A stretch of DNA of 64,000 nt from Acidovorax sp. T1. Lineage in GTDB: Bacteria; Pseudomonadota; Gammaproteobacteria; Burkholderiales; Burkholderiaceae_C. Shown piece after piece: positions 16,673-26,708 of the stretch. The notes under the pieces were generated by a model. That model ran no database searches and was not told the origin of the DNA. It was given only the letters and a program-made list of their open reading frames with translations. Both the position numbers and the translations under genes were made by a program. Numbering within the stretch: the first letter of the stretch is position 1; every line of letters starts with the position of its first letter. Location: NCBI RefSeq assembly GCF_002176815.1, contig NZ_CP021648.1, positions 2,240,001 to 2,304,000 of the forward strand, read 5' to 3'.

Positions 16673-18370
16673 TCAGCGAGTTGTTTCTGGCGCCTCTTTT
16701 TCCTGCAGCAGCCGCCACATCACCTTGCCACTGCCGCTTTTGGGTAACGCGTTCACCAGCTGCACCATGCGCGGCGCCTTGTACACCGCCATGTTCTCGC
16801 GGCACCAGTCGATGATCTGCTGCTCGGTGGTGTCCTGGTGCGTGGGGCGCAGCACCACCACGGCCTTCACGGTCTCGCCCCGGTAGCTGTCCTTGGCGGC
16901 GATGATGCAGGCCTCCTGAACAGCGGGGTGGCGGAACATTAGAGCCTCCACCTCGGCCGGCCACACCTTGAAGCCGCTGGCATTGATCATGCGCTTGAGC
17001 CGGTCGGTCAAAAAGAAGTAGCCGTCCTCATCCATGCGGCCCAGATCCCCCGAGCGGAAGAAGCGCTTGCCCTCGAACTCGATGAAGGCCGCAGCCGTGG
17101 CATCGGGCCGCTTCCAGTAGCCCTCGAACACCTCGGGGCCGTGGATGATGATCTCGCCCTGCTCGCCCACGGGCATTTCCTGCAGGGTTTCGGGGTCGAT
17201 CACGCGGGCATCCGTGCCCATGAAGGGAATGCCCAGGCACTGCTGCTTGGGGTTGTCGGGCGGGTTGGTGTGCGACGGCGCCGCCGTTTCGGTCAGGCCA
17301 TACCCTTCGGTATAGCGCAAGCCATAGCAGTCCAGCAGGCGCTGCGCCACCGCCTGCGGCATGGCCGCGCCGCCGCCGCCGATATAAACCAGGCTGGAGA
17401 GGTCGTACTGCGCGAAATTCGGACTGGCCAGCAGGTCGATGACCATGGTGGGGATGTTGGTCCAGTTGGTCACCTGCCAGCGCGAAATCAGGCGCCCGGC
17501 CAGGTCGCGGTCCCACCGGGGCATTACCAGCAGCGTGGCGCCCATGTGGATGGATGCGTGCATCACGCTCACCATGCCCGTGATGTGAAACATGGGCACC
17601 ACGGCCAGCGTCACGTTGTCGGCCGTTCCGTTGCCCCACAAGGTGCTGGCCACCGCGTTGTGCATGATGCTTTGGTGCAGGTGCATACAGCCCTTGGGCA
17701 GGCCGGTGGTGCCGCTGGTGTAGGGCAACAGCGCCAGATCGCCAAGGCCCACCGCCAGCGCGGGCGGCGCGGCGGTGCAGGCCAGCGCATCGGCCCAGGC
17801 GTGCGCCTGACCACCTTCAAGGGCAGGCAAGGCATGGCGGGTGCACAGCCACTCGCGCCAGGCGTCGGGCGGTGCATCGGGGCCTGCGACATCCGCATCG
17901 AACGCATCGGTGAACTGCGTCACCACCAGGTGCGCCAGGCGCTCGTCCGGCGGCAGTGCGCTGCTGGCCTGAGCCAGCTCGGGGGCCAGGTCGGCGGTGG
18001 TGATGGCGACCTTGGTGTCGGGGTCGGTGATGTAGTGCTTGAGCTCTTCGGCCCGGTTCATGGGGTTGACTGGCACCACCACCGCATTCGCGCGCAGGAT
18101 GGCAAAGTGCGCCATCACCAGCTGCGGGCAGTTCTGCATGCACAGCACCACGCGGTTGCCGCGCTGCACGCCCAGCTGCGCCAGCCGCGCGGCCAGGCGC
18201 TCGGCGCCATCGGCCAGCGCACGGTAGCTCAGCGCTCGGCCAAAGAACACCAGCGCCGCCTTGTCGGGATAGCGGCGCGCGCTGATGGCCAGGTTGTCCC
18301 ACAACGAGGTGGCGGGCAAGGTAATGGAATGGGGCAGCCGGCGGGGCCAGAACTTGTAGTGGGGGCGCAT
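16673..18370 (-). CDS. Long-chain acyl-CoA synthetase (AMP-forming)
   Basis: 565 residues. ANL-superfamily enzyme: P-loop YTSGTTGLPKG near 220, A5 motif GYGLTET near 365, hinge/A8 FFRSGDLGRMDEDGYFFLTD-type motif, and A10 lysine in PKSGSGKVMWR near the end. It activates a carboxylic acid as an acyl-adenylate and then makes the CoA thioester. Substrate range is not readable; sequence style is that of medium/long-chain fatty-acid ligases. AGGAGA lies upstream of the ATG. Confidence 0.92.
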   Translation of the reverse strand: MRPHYKFWPRRLPHSITLPATSLWDNLAISARRYPDKAALVFFGRALSYRALADGAERLAARLAQLGVQRGNRVVLCMQNCPQLVMAHFAILRANAVVVPVNPMNRAEELKHYITDPDTKVAITTADLAPELAQASSALPPDERLAHLVVTQFTDAFDADVAGPDAPPDAWREWLCTRHALPALEGGQAHAWADALACTAAPPALAVGLGDLALLPYTSGTTGLPKGCMHLHQSIMHNAVASTLWGNGTADNVTLAVVPMFHITGMVSVMHASIHMGATLLVMPRWDRDLAGRLISRWQVTNWTNIPTMVIDLLASPNFAQYDLSSLVYIGGGGAAMPQAVAQRLLDCYGLRYTEGYGLTETAAPSHTNPPDNPKQQCLGIPFMGTDARVIDPETLQEMPVGEQGEIIIHGPEVFEGYWKRPDATAAAFIEFEGKRFFRSGDLGRMDEDGYFFLTDRLKRMINASGFKVWPAEVEALMFRHPAVQEACIIAAKDSYRGETVKAVVVLRPTHQDTTEQQIIDWCRENMAVYKAPRMVQLVNALPKSGSGKVMWRLLQEKEAPETTR

Positions 18371-18933
18371 GGATGTGCAGATCTCCTTTTGACCTCAAGC
18401 CTAGGGGCCATGCATTGGTCGGGCAATGGGGATGGCCCGCGCGAGCGTCACCAAAGTGACCGTTGCATCGCGGCTCTCACCGCCCCCGCCAATGGGCACC
18501 GCTGCAAGTCTTGCGCAAAGCGAGCGATGCCACCAACACAGCCAACGAGCCAGCAACACCGCCGCGCCTGCCTTGGCGCAGGTTCACTTTTTGTGACGAA
18601 CAAGGGTTTTTTGGTAAACAAAGGGTCACATTAGCGGCATAAACTGTATATACCGTTTTCAACCAAGGCGTGCCGCATGAAATCACTGCACTGGATCGTT
18701 GTGTCCTTGAGTCGCATTCTGAATCAGCTGCCTGTCAGCTCACGCCAGTCAACAGGCTGCAGTGCGTATCGCAAAAACGAGCACCGGCTGGGCCTACTGG
18801 CTGCTTCGTCCATTTCGTATTCCAACTGGCCCAAAGCAGCAAAACACGACTGAAAGCGGCTGAAAACGGCCGACCGACCCACCGGCCGCTTCCCATAAGG
18901 TGCACTTCGGCAAGGGCTAAGCCAGCCCAAGCA
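18371..18933. other. 563-nt stretch with no confident gene
   Basis: Holds an imperfect TGTGAC ... GTCACA pair (about 18593-18634) around an A/T-rich core and an ACTGTATATAC word near 18648 that looks like one half of a LexA box without its partner. A short frame from ATG 18677 (57 codons, start MKSLHWIVVSLSRIL) has no recognisable family and weak signals. It lies downstream of hrpA and upstream of the acyl-CoA ligase, both leftward. Confidence 0.4.
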
Positions 18934-21900
18934 TCAGCTCTGAATCTGCGCCCACAGCTTGTCCAGCCGCTTCACGCTCACCGGCTGCGGCGTGCGCAGC
19001 TCTTGCGCGAAGAAGCTCACGCGCAGTTCTTCCAGTAGCCAGCGCAGCTCTTGCATGCGCGCGTCCACCGCGCCCTTGCGCTCGGCCACCAGGCGCCAGT
19101 AGCGCTGCTCTTGCGGGCGCAATTCGGCCAGCTTGGCGGCGTCGCGGGCGGGGTCGGCGCGGTATTTGTCCAGCCGCAGGGTGATGGCTTTGAGGTAGCG
19201 GGCGTAGTGGGCCAGTTGCGCCCAGGGGGCTGCGGCGATGAAGTTCTTGGGCACCAGGCGTTGTAGCTGCTGCAGGGCGTCCGCTGTCGCATCGGGCGCG
19301 TTCTTGGCGTCTTTGATCTTGCGGGCGGCTGCCGCGTATTCGGTGAGGATGGTGGCAGCCAGGCGGGCCACCTCGTTGGCGATCAGCGTGAGGCGGCCCC
19401 GGCCCTCTTCCACGCGGCGCTTGAAGGCGAATTCGTCGGTGGGCAATGGGTCCAGCAAAAAGGCGCGGTCGAGTGCCACGTCGATGATCTGGGTGCGCAG
19501 CTCCTCCTGCGTCCCCAGGGGCATGAAGGCCACGGCCATCTTTTGCAGATCGGGGATGTTCTTTTCAAGGTACTTGAGCGCGTCCTTGATCTGCAGCGCA
19601 AACAATCGGCGCAGGCCCGCGCGGTGCTTGGCGGCGGCCACCTCGGGCTCGTCGAAAACCTCGATGGTCACGGCGTCGCCCCCGTCGATGAGCGCCGGGA
19701 AGCCGATCAGCGTCTGGCCGGCCTTCCTGATTTCCATGAGTTCGGGCAACTCGCCAAACGTCCAGGTGGTGTAGCGCTGGCCTGCGGGGGCCGATGGCGT
19801 GGTGCTGGCTGGTTTGGCGGGCTGGGCAGGCTGAGCGCCACCTTTAAGTCCTGATTTGATAGCTGCTTGCGCATTACCATCAAGCGCTGCAGGCACATTG
19901 GACCCGGATTTCCCACCTTCTGCCGCCGCACCGCCGAGCTTGAGCCCCGCCAGCGCCTGGAACGCACCACGCGCCTTGGCACCCCACTCGGCCTTGAGCG
20001 CGCCCAGGTTGCGGCCGTGGCCCAGTTGGCGGCCGTGCTCGTCCACCACGCGGAAGTTCATGAACAGATGCGGGCTGAGCATGTCGAGCTTGAAGTCCGC
20101 GCGCTTCACGTCCAGCGAAGTTTCGTCGCGCACCTGCTTGAGCAGCACATCGGTCAGGCTGCCGGTGCCAAAACGCTCGGGTGCGCCGAGCAGAGCAGCC
20201 AGCCGTGTGGCCGATTCGGGCAGCGGCACAAAGCGGCTGCGCGGGCGCTGGTGCAGGCTTTTGAGCAGCGCCTGGATCTTGTCCTTGAGCATGCCGGGCA
20301 CCAGCCATTCGCAGCGCTCGTCGCTCACCTGGTTGAGCACGAACAGCGGAATGGTCACGGTGATGCCGTCGCGCGCGTCGCCGGGTTCGTGCAGGTAGCT
20401 GGCGGCGCAGTCCACGCCACCCAGGCGCACGGTTTTGGGAAACGCGTTGGTGGTGATGCCCGCAGCCTCGTGGCGCATCAGCTCTTCGCGGGTGAGCCGG
20501 AGCAGGTCGGGGTTCTTGCGGCTCTCTTCGCGGTACCACGCCTCAAAGCTGTGGCCGCTGCACACCTCGGGCGGCAACTGCTGGTCGTAAAAGGCGTAGA
20601 TCAGCTCGTCATCCACCAGCACGTCTTGCCTGCGGGACTTGTGTTCCAGCTCTTCGACCTTGGCAATGAGCTTCTGGTTGGCGGCCAGAAACGGCAGTTT
20701 GGTCTCCCAGTTGCCGCCCACCAGCGCTTCGCGGATGAAGACCTCGCGCGCGGCGTGCGGGTCTACCTTGCCAAAGTTCACGCGGCGGTTGTTGTAAACC
20801 ACGATGCCGTAGAGCGTGGCACGCTCCAGCGCCACCACCTCGGCAGATTTTTTCTCCCAATGCGGGTCCAGCAGCTGCTTCTTTAAAAGATGCCCGCCCA
20901 TCTGCTCCAGCCATTGCGGCTCGATGGCGGCGATGCCCCGGCCAAACAGGCGCGTGGTCTCTACCAGTTCCGACGCGATGATCCACCGGCCGGGCTTCTT
21001 GTTCAGGTGCGCGCCGGGGTGCTTGTAGAACTTGATGCCGCGCGCGCCCAGGTACCAGTCTTCCTCGTCACTCTTGCAACCCACGTTGCCCAGCAGGCCA
21101 GCCAGCATGGACAGGTGCAGCTGCTCGTAGCTGGCGGGCTGGGTGTTGATGTTCCACTTGTGCTCGGTCACCACCGTGAGCAACTGGGTGTGGATGTCGC
21201 GCCACTCGCGCAGGCGGCGGATGCTGATGAAGTTTTGCCGCAGCAACTGCTCGTACTGCCGGTTGCTGAGCTTGTGGGTGGGCGCGGGCATGGACGTGGG
21301 CGCGGCGGCCGCTGGCGCGGGTTGCACGGCAGCCACCGTGCGCTGGGCCACGGGCAAAAAGGCCTGCGATGGCGCCTTGTGGGCGGCCATGGCCTTTTGC
21401 GCGCGGGCCGATGGCAGGCTGGGCGCGCCGCCCCGGGCTTCGTTGATCCACTTCCACAGCTTCAGATACCCGCTGAACTCGCTCTTGTCGTCGTCGAACT
21501 TGGCGTGCGCCTGGTCGGCCTGCTGCTGCGCCTCCATGGGGCGGTCGCGCACGTCCTGCACGCTCAATGCGCTGGCAATCACCAGCACTTCATCGAGCGC
21601 CTTGCGGTCGCGCGCCTCGATGATCATGCGGCCCACGCGGGGGTCGAGCGGCAAGCGCGACAGCTCCGTGCCCATGGGGGTCAGCTCGTTGGCGTCGTCC
21701 ACCGCGCCCAGCTCGGCCAGCAACTGGTAGCCGTCGGCAATCGCGCGACCCGAGGGCGCCTCGATGAACGGGAACTGCACCACATCGCCCAGGTGCAGCG
21801 ACTTCATGCGCAGGATGACGCCGGCCAAGGACGAGCGCAGGATTTCCGGGTCGGTAAAGCGCGGGCGGCTGTTGAAGTCCGCCTCGTCGTACAGGCGGAT

Positions 21901-22992
21901 GCAGATGCCGTTGGCCACCCGGCCGCAGCGGCCCGCGCGCTGGTTGGCCGCCGCCTGGCTGACGGGCTCGACCAGCAGCTGCTCCACTTTGCTTCTAAAA
22001 CTATAGCGCTTGACGCGCGCTGTGCCTGCGTCAATGACGTATCTGACACCAGGAACGGTGAGCGAAGTCTCGGCCACGTTGGTAGCCAGCACGATACGCC
22101 GGCCCGTGTGGCCGTCAAAAATCCGGTCCTGCTCGGCCTGCGACAGGCGCGCAAACAGCGGCAGCACCTCGGCATTGCGCATCACGGGCTGGTGCGACAG
22201 GTGCTTGCGCAGGTGGTCGGCGGCCTCGCGGATCTCGCGCTCGCCGGGCAGAAACACCAAGATATCCCCAGCCGCGTTGCCCTGCCAGAGTTCGTCCACG
22301 CCATCGGCAATGGCCTCGTTCAGGCCGTAGTCGCGGCTTTCTTCAAACGGACGGTAGCGCTGCTCCACCGGGAAGGTACGACCCGACACCATGATGACGG
22401 GCGCCGGCCCCTTGGAACTTTCAAAGTGTTTGGCGAAACGGTCGGCATCGATGGTGGCCGAGGTGACGACCACCTTCAGGTCAGGCCGGCGCGGCAGGAT
22501 CTGGCGGATGTAGCCCAGCAAAAAGTCGATGTTCAGGCTGCGCTCGTGCGCCTCGTCGATGATGATGGTGTCGTAGGCGCGCAGCAGCGGGTCGGTCTGC
22601 GTCTCGGCCAGCAAGATGCCGTCGGTCATGAGCTTGACCGAAGCATCGCGCGAGATGCGGTCCTGAAACCGCACCTTGAAGCCCACCACGTCGCCCAGTG
22701 TGGTTTTCAGTTCTTCGGCAATGCGCTTGGCCACGCTGCTGGCCGCAATGCGGCGCGGCTGGGTGTGGCCGATAAGCTGGCCCTTTTGCCCTGCCGGCGC
22801 ATTGCACTTGCCACGGCCCAGCGCCAGCGCAATCTTGGGCAGCTGCGTGGTCTTGCCCGAGCCGGTTTCGCCGCACACGATGATGACCTGGTGCTGGCGC
22901 ATGGCCTCCATGATCTCGTCGCGCCGGGCAGAGACGGGCAGGGATTCCGGAAACTCGATGTGCAGGGGAGAGGAAGCGGTGGACGCGGTCAA
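18934..22992 (-). CDS. hrpA: ATP-dependent RNA helicase HrpA
   Basis: 1352 residues, full length for HrpA. Walker A GETGSGKT at 41-48, DEAH box near 147, SATI motif III and the HrpA-specific C-terminal extension (DUF3418-type, ending LDKLWAQIQS). The start is a TTG; no ATG precedes the conserved region. DExH helicase acting in mRNA processing and rescue of stalled ribosomes. Residues encoded by 19841-19902 (around NVPAALDGNAQAAIKSG) come from an in-frame copy of the dispersed hairpin repeat in a variable linker. Confidence 0.95.
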   Translation of the reverse strand: MTASTASSPLHIEFPESLPVSARRDEIMEAMRQHQVIIVCGETGSGKTTQLPKIALALGRGKCNAPAGQKGQLIGHTQPRRIAASSVAKRIAEELKTTLGDVVGFKVRFQDRISRDASVKLMTDGILLAETQTDPLLRAYDTIIIDEAHERSLNIDFLLGYIRQILPRRPDLKVVVTSATIDADRFAKHFESSKGPAPVIMVSGRTFPVEQRYRPFEESRDYGLNEAIADGVDELWQGNAAGDILVFLPGEREIREAADHLRKHLSHQPVMRNAEVLPLFARLSQAEQDRIFDGHTGRRIVLATNVAETSLTVPGVRYVIDAGTARVKRYSFRSKVEQLLVEPVSQAAANQRAGRCGRVANGICIRLYDEADFNSRPRFTDPEILRSSLAGVILRMKSLHLGDVVQFPFIEAPSGRAIADGYQLLAELGAVDDANELTPMGTELSRLPLDPRVGRMIIEARDRKALDEVLVIASALSVQDVRDRPMEAQQQADQAHAKFDDDKSEFSGYLKLWKWINEARGGAPSLPSARAQKAMAAHKAPSQAFLPVAQRTVAAVQPAPAAAAPTSMPAPTHKLSNRQYEQLLRQNFISIRRLREWRDIHTQLLTVVTEHKWNINTQPASYEQLHLSMLAGLLGNVGCKSDEEDWYLGARGIKFYKHPGAHLNKKPGRWIIASELVETTRLFGRGIAAIEPQWLEQMGGHLLKKQLLDPHWEKKSAEVVALERATLYGIVVYNNRRVNFGKVDPHAAREVFIREALVGGNWETKLPFLAANQKLIAKVEELEHKSRRQDVLVDDELIYAFYDQQLPPEVCSGHSFEAWYREESRKNPDLLRLTREELMRHEAAGITTNAFPKTVRLGGVDCAASYLHEPGDARDGITVTIPLFVLNQVSDERCEWLVPGMLKDKIQALLKSLHQRPRSRFVPLPESATRLAALLGAPERFGTGSLTDVLLKQVRDETSLDVKRADFKLDMLSPHLFMNFRVVDEHGRQLGHGRNLGALKAEWGAKARGAFQALAGLKLGGAAAEGGKSGSNVPAALDGNAQAAIKSGLKGGAQPAQPAKPASTTPSAPAGQRYTTWTFGELPELMEIRKAGQTLIGFPALIDGGDAVTIEVFDEPEVAAAKHRAGLRRLFALQIKDALKYLEKNIPDLQKMAVAFMPLGTQEELRTQIIDVALDRAFLLDPLPTDEFAFKRRVEEGRGRLTLIANEVARLAATILTEYAAAARKIKDAKNAPDATADALQQLQRLVPKNFIAAAPWAQLAHYARYLKAITLRLDKYRADPARDAAKLAELRPQEQRYWRLVAERKGAVDARMQELRWLLEELRVSFFAQELRTPQPVSVKRLDKLWAQIQS
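19841..19902. repeat. Dispersed hairpin repeat inside hrpA
   Basis: GATTTGATAGCTGCTTGCGC, a short spacer, then CAAGCGCTGCAGGCACATTG: both stems of the family are visible, in frame, in a low-complexity linker of the helicase. Confidence 0.7.
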
Positions 22993-23069
22993 GGCAGAAA
23001 CTTCGTAGAGAATCGCGAATTATCCCAGCCCTTGCTGTTTTCCACCCATCCCGACCGCCCCGCCTGCAC

Positions 23070-24416
23070 ATGTCTGCCGTTTTCAACTTCACCTTCGTCC
23101 CCTGGTTCCGCTCGGTGGCGCCCTATATCCACAAATTTCGCAACCAGACCTTTGTGATCGGGCTGACCGGCGAAGGCATCGCGGCCGGCAAGCTGCACAG
23201 CATTGCGCAGGATCTGGCCCTGATCCAGGCCATGGGCGTGCGCATCGTGCTGGTGCATGGCTTTCGCCCGCAGGTGAACGAGCAGCTGGCCGCCAAGGGC
23301 CACGCCGAGAAATATTCGCACGGCATCCGCATCACCGACTCGGTGGCGCTCGACTGCGCCCAGGAGGCCGCCGGCCAGCTGCGCTACGAGATCGAGGCCG
23401 CGTTCAGCCAGGGCCTGCCCAACACCCCCATGGCGGGCGCCACGGTGCGGGTGATCTCGGGCAACTTTTTAACGGCGCGGCCCGTGGGCATTGTGGACGG
23501 CGTGGACTTTCAGCATTCGGGCGTGGTGCGCAAGGTGGACGTGGCGGGCATCCAGCGCACGCTGGACATGGGCGCGCTGGTGTTGCTGTCGCCGTTTGGT
23601 TTCTCGCCCACCGGCGAGGCCTTCAACCTGGCCATGGAAGAAGTGGCCACCAGCGTGGCGATTGAGCTGCGCGCCGACAAGCTGATTTTCATGACCGAGG
23701 TGAGCGGCATCCGCATGCAGCCCGGCGAGCCCGAGAGCGAAGACAACCCCATCGACACCGAGCTGCCGCTGGCCGCCGCGCAGGCCCTGCTGGCCCAGCT
23801 ACCCACCGCGCAGCAACCCACCGACACGGGTTTTTATTTGCAACACTGCGTAAAGGCCTGCAAGGCCGGCGTGGAGCGCAGCCACATCATTCCGTTCGCA
23901 CTCGACGGATCGTTGCTGCTGGAGGTGTATGTGCACGACGGCATCGGCACCATGGTGATCGACGAAAAGCTCGAAGAGCTGCGCGAGGCCACGATTGACG
24001 ACGTGGGCGGCATCCTGCAGCTGATCGAGCCGTTCGAAAAAGACGGCACGCTGGTCAAGCGCGACCGCACCGAGATCGAGCGCGACATCGAAAGCTACAC
24101 CGTCATCGAGCACGACGGCGTGATCTTTGGCTGCGCTGCCCTTTACCCCTACCCCGAGGCCCGCACCGCCGAGATGGCCGCCGTCACGGTGTCGCCGCAA
24201 AGCCAGGGCACGGGCGATGGCGAAAAACTGCTCAAACGCATCGAGCAACGCGCCCGCGCCATGGGACTGGACAGCATTTTCGTGCTGACCACGCGCACCA
24301 TGCACTGGTTCATCAAGCGCGGCTTCGTGGTGGTGGACCCCGACTGGCTGCCCGATGCGCGCAAACGCAAGTACAACTGGGACCGGCGCAGCCAGGTGCT
24401 GGTGAAGAAGCTTTGA
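23070..24416 (+). CDS. argA: N-acetylglutamate synthase
   Basis: 448 residues, the bacterial ArgA layout: amino-acid-kinase-like domain (about 20-290, including LVHGFRPQVNEQL and SGNFLTARPVGIVDGVDF) that binds arginine as feedback inhibitor, and a C-terminal GNAT domain (about 305-440; VSPQSQGTGDGEKLL is the acetyl-CoA loop). Catalyses the first step of arginine biosynthesis. Divergent from hrpA with only 77 nt between starts. Confidence 0.96.
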   Translation: MSAVFNFTFVPWFRSVAPYIHKFRNQTFVIGLTGEGIAAGKLHSIAQDLALIQAMGVRIVLVHGFRPQVNEQLAAKGHAEKYSHGIRITDSVALDCAQEAAGQLRYEIEAAFSQGLPNTPMAGATVRVISGNFLTARPVGIVDGVDFQHSGVVRKVDVAGIQRTLDMGALVLLSPFGFSPTGEAFNLAMEEVATSVAIELRADKLIFMTEVSGIRMQPGEPESEDNPIDTELPLAAAQALLAQLPTAQQPTDTGFYLQHCVKACKAGVERSHIIPFALDGSLLLEVYVHDGIGTMVIDEKLEELREATIDDVGGILQLIEPFEKDGTLVKRDRTEIERDIESYTVIEHDGVIFGCAALYPYPEARTAEMAAVTVSPQSQGTGDGEKLLKRIEQRARAMGLDSIFVLTTRTMHWFIKRGFVVVDPDWLPDARKRKYNWDRRSQVLVKKL

Positions 24417-24493
24417 GAGTACCAACGCGCTGACTGCAGACACAGGCCAGCACATCCGCATCAGCCCTCTTTCACTGCCAAAGCGCCCATTTC

Positions 24494-25495
24494 GTGCCCT
24501 CAGTCACCGCCCGCTTTCTCACTGTTGCCCTGTACCAGTTTGTTGACCTGCCCGACTGCGCCACGCTGCGCGCGCCGCTGCAGGCCCTGTGCGACGAAAA
24601 CGGCGTGCGCGGCATGCTGCTGCTGGCGCCCGAAGGCATCAACGGCACCATCGCGGGTGAACCTGCCGCGGTCCACGCGGTGCTGGGCTGGCTGCGCAGC
24701 GATGCCCGCTTTGCCGCCCTGCAGCACAAGGAAGCACCAACCGAGCGCATGCCGTTCTATCGCATGCGGGTGCGGCTCAAGCGCGAGATCGTGACGCTGG
24801 GCGTGCCCGGCCTGAACCCCGCGCGCAACGCGGGCACCTATGTAAAGCCCGAGGACTGGAACGCCCTCATCGACGACCCGGACGTGGTGGTGGTGGATAC
24901 GCGCAACGACTACGAGGTGGGCATCGGCACGTTCGAGCGCGCCATCAACCCGCACACGAAGCGCTTCGCCGAGTTTCCGGCCTGGGTGGCGCGCGAGGCT
25001 CAGCCCGGTGGCATGCTGGATGGCAAGCCGCGCGTGGCGATGTTCTGCACGGGGGGCATCCGCTGTGAAAAGTCCACTGCCTTCCTCAAGTCGCAGGGGT
25101 TCGAGGAGGTTTTCCACCTCGAAGGCGGCATCCTCAAATACCTGGAAACCGTGCCCGAAGAAGCCAGCCGCTGGCATGGCGACTGCTTCGTGTTCGACGA
25201 GCGCGTGTCCGTGGGCCACGGCCTCGCGCCCGGCCATCACCAGCTGTGCCGCTCCTGCCGCATGCCGCTGGGCGAGCCGGAGCTGCGGTCGCCGCACTAC
25301 GTGCCCGGCGTGAGCTGCCCCTACTGCCACGGCACCCGCACACCCGAGCAGGAACGTGCGCTGGCCGAGCGCGAGCGGCAGATGCAACTGGCCGTCCAGC
25401 GCGGGGAAGAGCACATCGGCGCGCGGCAACCGGGCCACCCGGCGCGGGCTATCGCTGGCGACGAAAAGGGTGGCAACGAGGACGAATCCACATGA
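24494..25495 (+). CDS. trhO: tRNA uridine(34) hydroxylase, rhodanese-type
   Basis: 333 residues from GTG 24494. Acylphosphatase-like N-terminal domain ([13 protein letters not shown]), central rhodanese domain with active-site Cys185 in [10 protein letters not shown], and a C-terminal zinc-binding-like region with CRSCRMPL and CPYCHG. This is the YceA/TrhO family that makes 5-hydroxyuridine at tRNA wobble U34 using prephenate/oxygen. Stop overlaps the start of the next gene (ATGA). Confidence 0.93.
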   Translation: MPSVTARFLTVALYQFVDLPDCATLRAPLQALCDENGVRGMLLLAPEGINGTIAGEPAAVHAVLGWLRSDARFAALQHKEAPTERMPFYRMRVRLKREIVTLGVPGLNPARNAGTYVKPEDWNALIDDPDVVVVDTRNDYEVGIGTFERAINPHTKRFAEFPAWVAREAQPGGMLDGKPRVAMFCTGGIRCEKSTAFLKSQGFEEVFHLEGGILKYLETVPEEASRWHGDCFVFDERVSVGHGLAPGHHQLCRSCRMPLGEPELRSPHYVPGVSCPYCHGTRTPEQERALAERERQMQLAVQRGEEHIGARQPGHPARAIAGDEKGGNEDEST

Positions 25496-26178
25496 GCGCC
25501 GCCCTGCCCGTTCTCTATTCCTTTCGCCGCTGCCCCTATGCGATGCGGGCGCGGCTGGCGCTAGCCGCCAGCGGCCAGGCCTGCGAGTTGCGCGAGGTGG
25601 TGCTGCGCAGCAAGCCCCAGGGCCTGCTGTTGGCATCACCCAAAGGCACGGTGCCCGTACTGGTGCTGCCGGATGGGCAGGTGCTGGAGCAGAGCCTGAG
25701 CATCATGCTGTGGGCGCTGGAAAGACAAGACCCCGACCGCTGGCTCGCCCCGAGCCACGGCGCATTGGCTGGCATGCTGGCGTTGATTGAAGAATGCGAC
25801 GGCCCCTTCAAACACGCGCTGGACCGCAACAAATACCCGAGCCGCTATCACGATGCCGACACCGCCCTGGCCCGCACGCAGGCCGTGGAATGGCTGCAGG
25901 GGCTGGAGGCGCGACTCACCCCGCACCTCTTTCTGTTTGGCGGTCACGCTGCCCTCGCGGACATGGCCATCGCCCCTTTTGTGCGTCAGTTTGCTGGCAT
26001 CGACGCCACTTGGTGGGCTGCCCAGCCCTGGCCGCATCTGAGTGCGTGGCTGGCGCAGTGGCAGGCGAGCCGGCTGTTCGAGAGCGTGATGCACAAGCTG
26101 TCGGCATGGGTGGATGGCACGGAAGGGGTGATGTTTCCGCACGCTGAGGGGACTTTGGCGCGAAGCGGCAACGCCTAA
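25492..26178 (+). CDS. Glutathione S-transferase family protein
   Basis: 228 residues; ATG overlaps the trhO stop by 4 nt, so translation is coupled. Thioredoxin-like N-domain with [16 protein letters not shown] (Cys-Pro-Tyr, glutaredoxin-like active site), cis-Pro in KGTVPVL and EQSLSIM for glutathione gamma-Glu binding; helical C-domain from about 85. The CPYA-type centre hints at thiol-transfer rather than conjugation. Substrate unknown. Confidence 0.88.
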   Translation: MSAALPVLYSFRRCPYAMRARLALAASGQACELREVVLRSKPQGLLLASPKGTVPVLVLPDGQVLEQSLSIMLWALERQDPDRWLAPSHGALAGMLALIEECDGPFKHALDRNKYPSRYHDADTALARTQAVEWLQGLEARLTPHLFLFGGHAALADMAIAPFVRQFAGIDATWWAAQPWPHLSAWLAQWQASRLFESVMHKLSAWVDGTEGVMFPHAEGTLARSGNA

Positions 26179-26293
26179 AACTTGCGCTCCACGACCGAGG
26201 TCTGTCGCTTTAATGCAGAACCAGCCGACGTCAGGGCGGGGCGTTCCTTATCGGCAAGAAGGTGCCCGTCGTATAAAAAACAGGAGAGGCGAA

Positions 26294-26548
26294 ATGCGTG
26301 AAAGCAAGATGGTAGGTTGGTTCTTCTGCGTCGTTGGAGCCGGTGTTTTTCTTTTTAGCGTTTGGACGGCCGTGACATTAGCGGCGCCGCCGCCCACCAA
26401 CTCGGTTGTGCAAATAGGAATTGACAAAATTCTGATTACGGCATTCGGCATGTTGGGCGGAAACCTCCTCGTTCACCTTATCTGGGCCACCATCGGAGCT
26501 TGCGTAGCCTGGTTTGGTCTCCGGGTGCTGAAAGACCACAAAAACTAG
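26294..26548 (+). CDS. Small membrane protein
   Basis: 84 residues with AGGAGAGG 4-5 nt upstream of ATG 26294, a strong start. Two membrane helices (about 7-29 and 48-72) joined by an outside loop (APPPTNSVVQIG). No family recognised. Lower GC than the neighbours, so possibly acquired. Confidence 0.65.
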   Translation: MRESKMVGWFFCVVGAGVFLFSVWTAVTLAAPPPTNSVVQIGIDKILITAFGMLGGNLLVHLIWATIGACVAWFGLRVLKDHKN

Positions 26549-26657
26549 GTTCTTTGCAAATGTCTGCGTTGAGCCCGGTTCAGCTGAACATGTCACCCGC
26601 ATCGCGGTCACGCCCCCACTTGCAGCAGCATCCAGAAATCACAACCAGCTCGAAAAA

Positions 26658-26681
26658 AAAGGCGCTCAGAAGAGCGCCTTT
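26658..26681 (-). terminator. Terminator of dsbB
   Basis: Stem GGCGCTC / GAGCGCC with A-tract (26653-26660) on the left, giving a U-tract on the leftward transcript 28 nt after the dsbB stop. Confidence 0.8.
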
Positions 26682-26708
26682 TGCAAGATCCGTGACGAGC
26701 CAACGGCA

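Noticed and set aside
18640..18660. LexA box near ACTGTATATAC
   Set aside because: Only one half-site is present; the other half lacks ACAG at the right spacing.
21985..22030. A further hairpin-repeat copy in hrpA (GCTTCTAAAACTATAGCGCTTG)
   Set aside because: The encoded residues align with HrpA conserved sequence without insertion, and the second stem is missing; probably coincidence.
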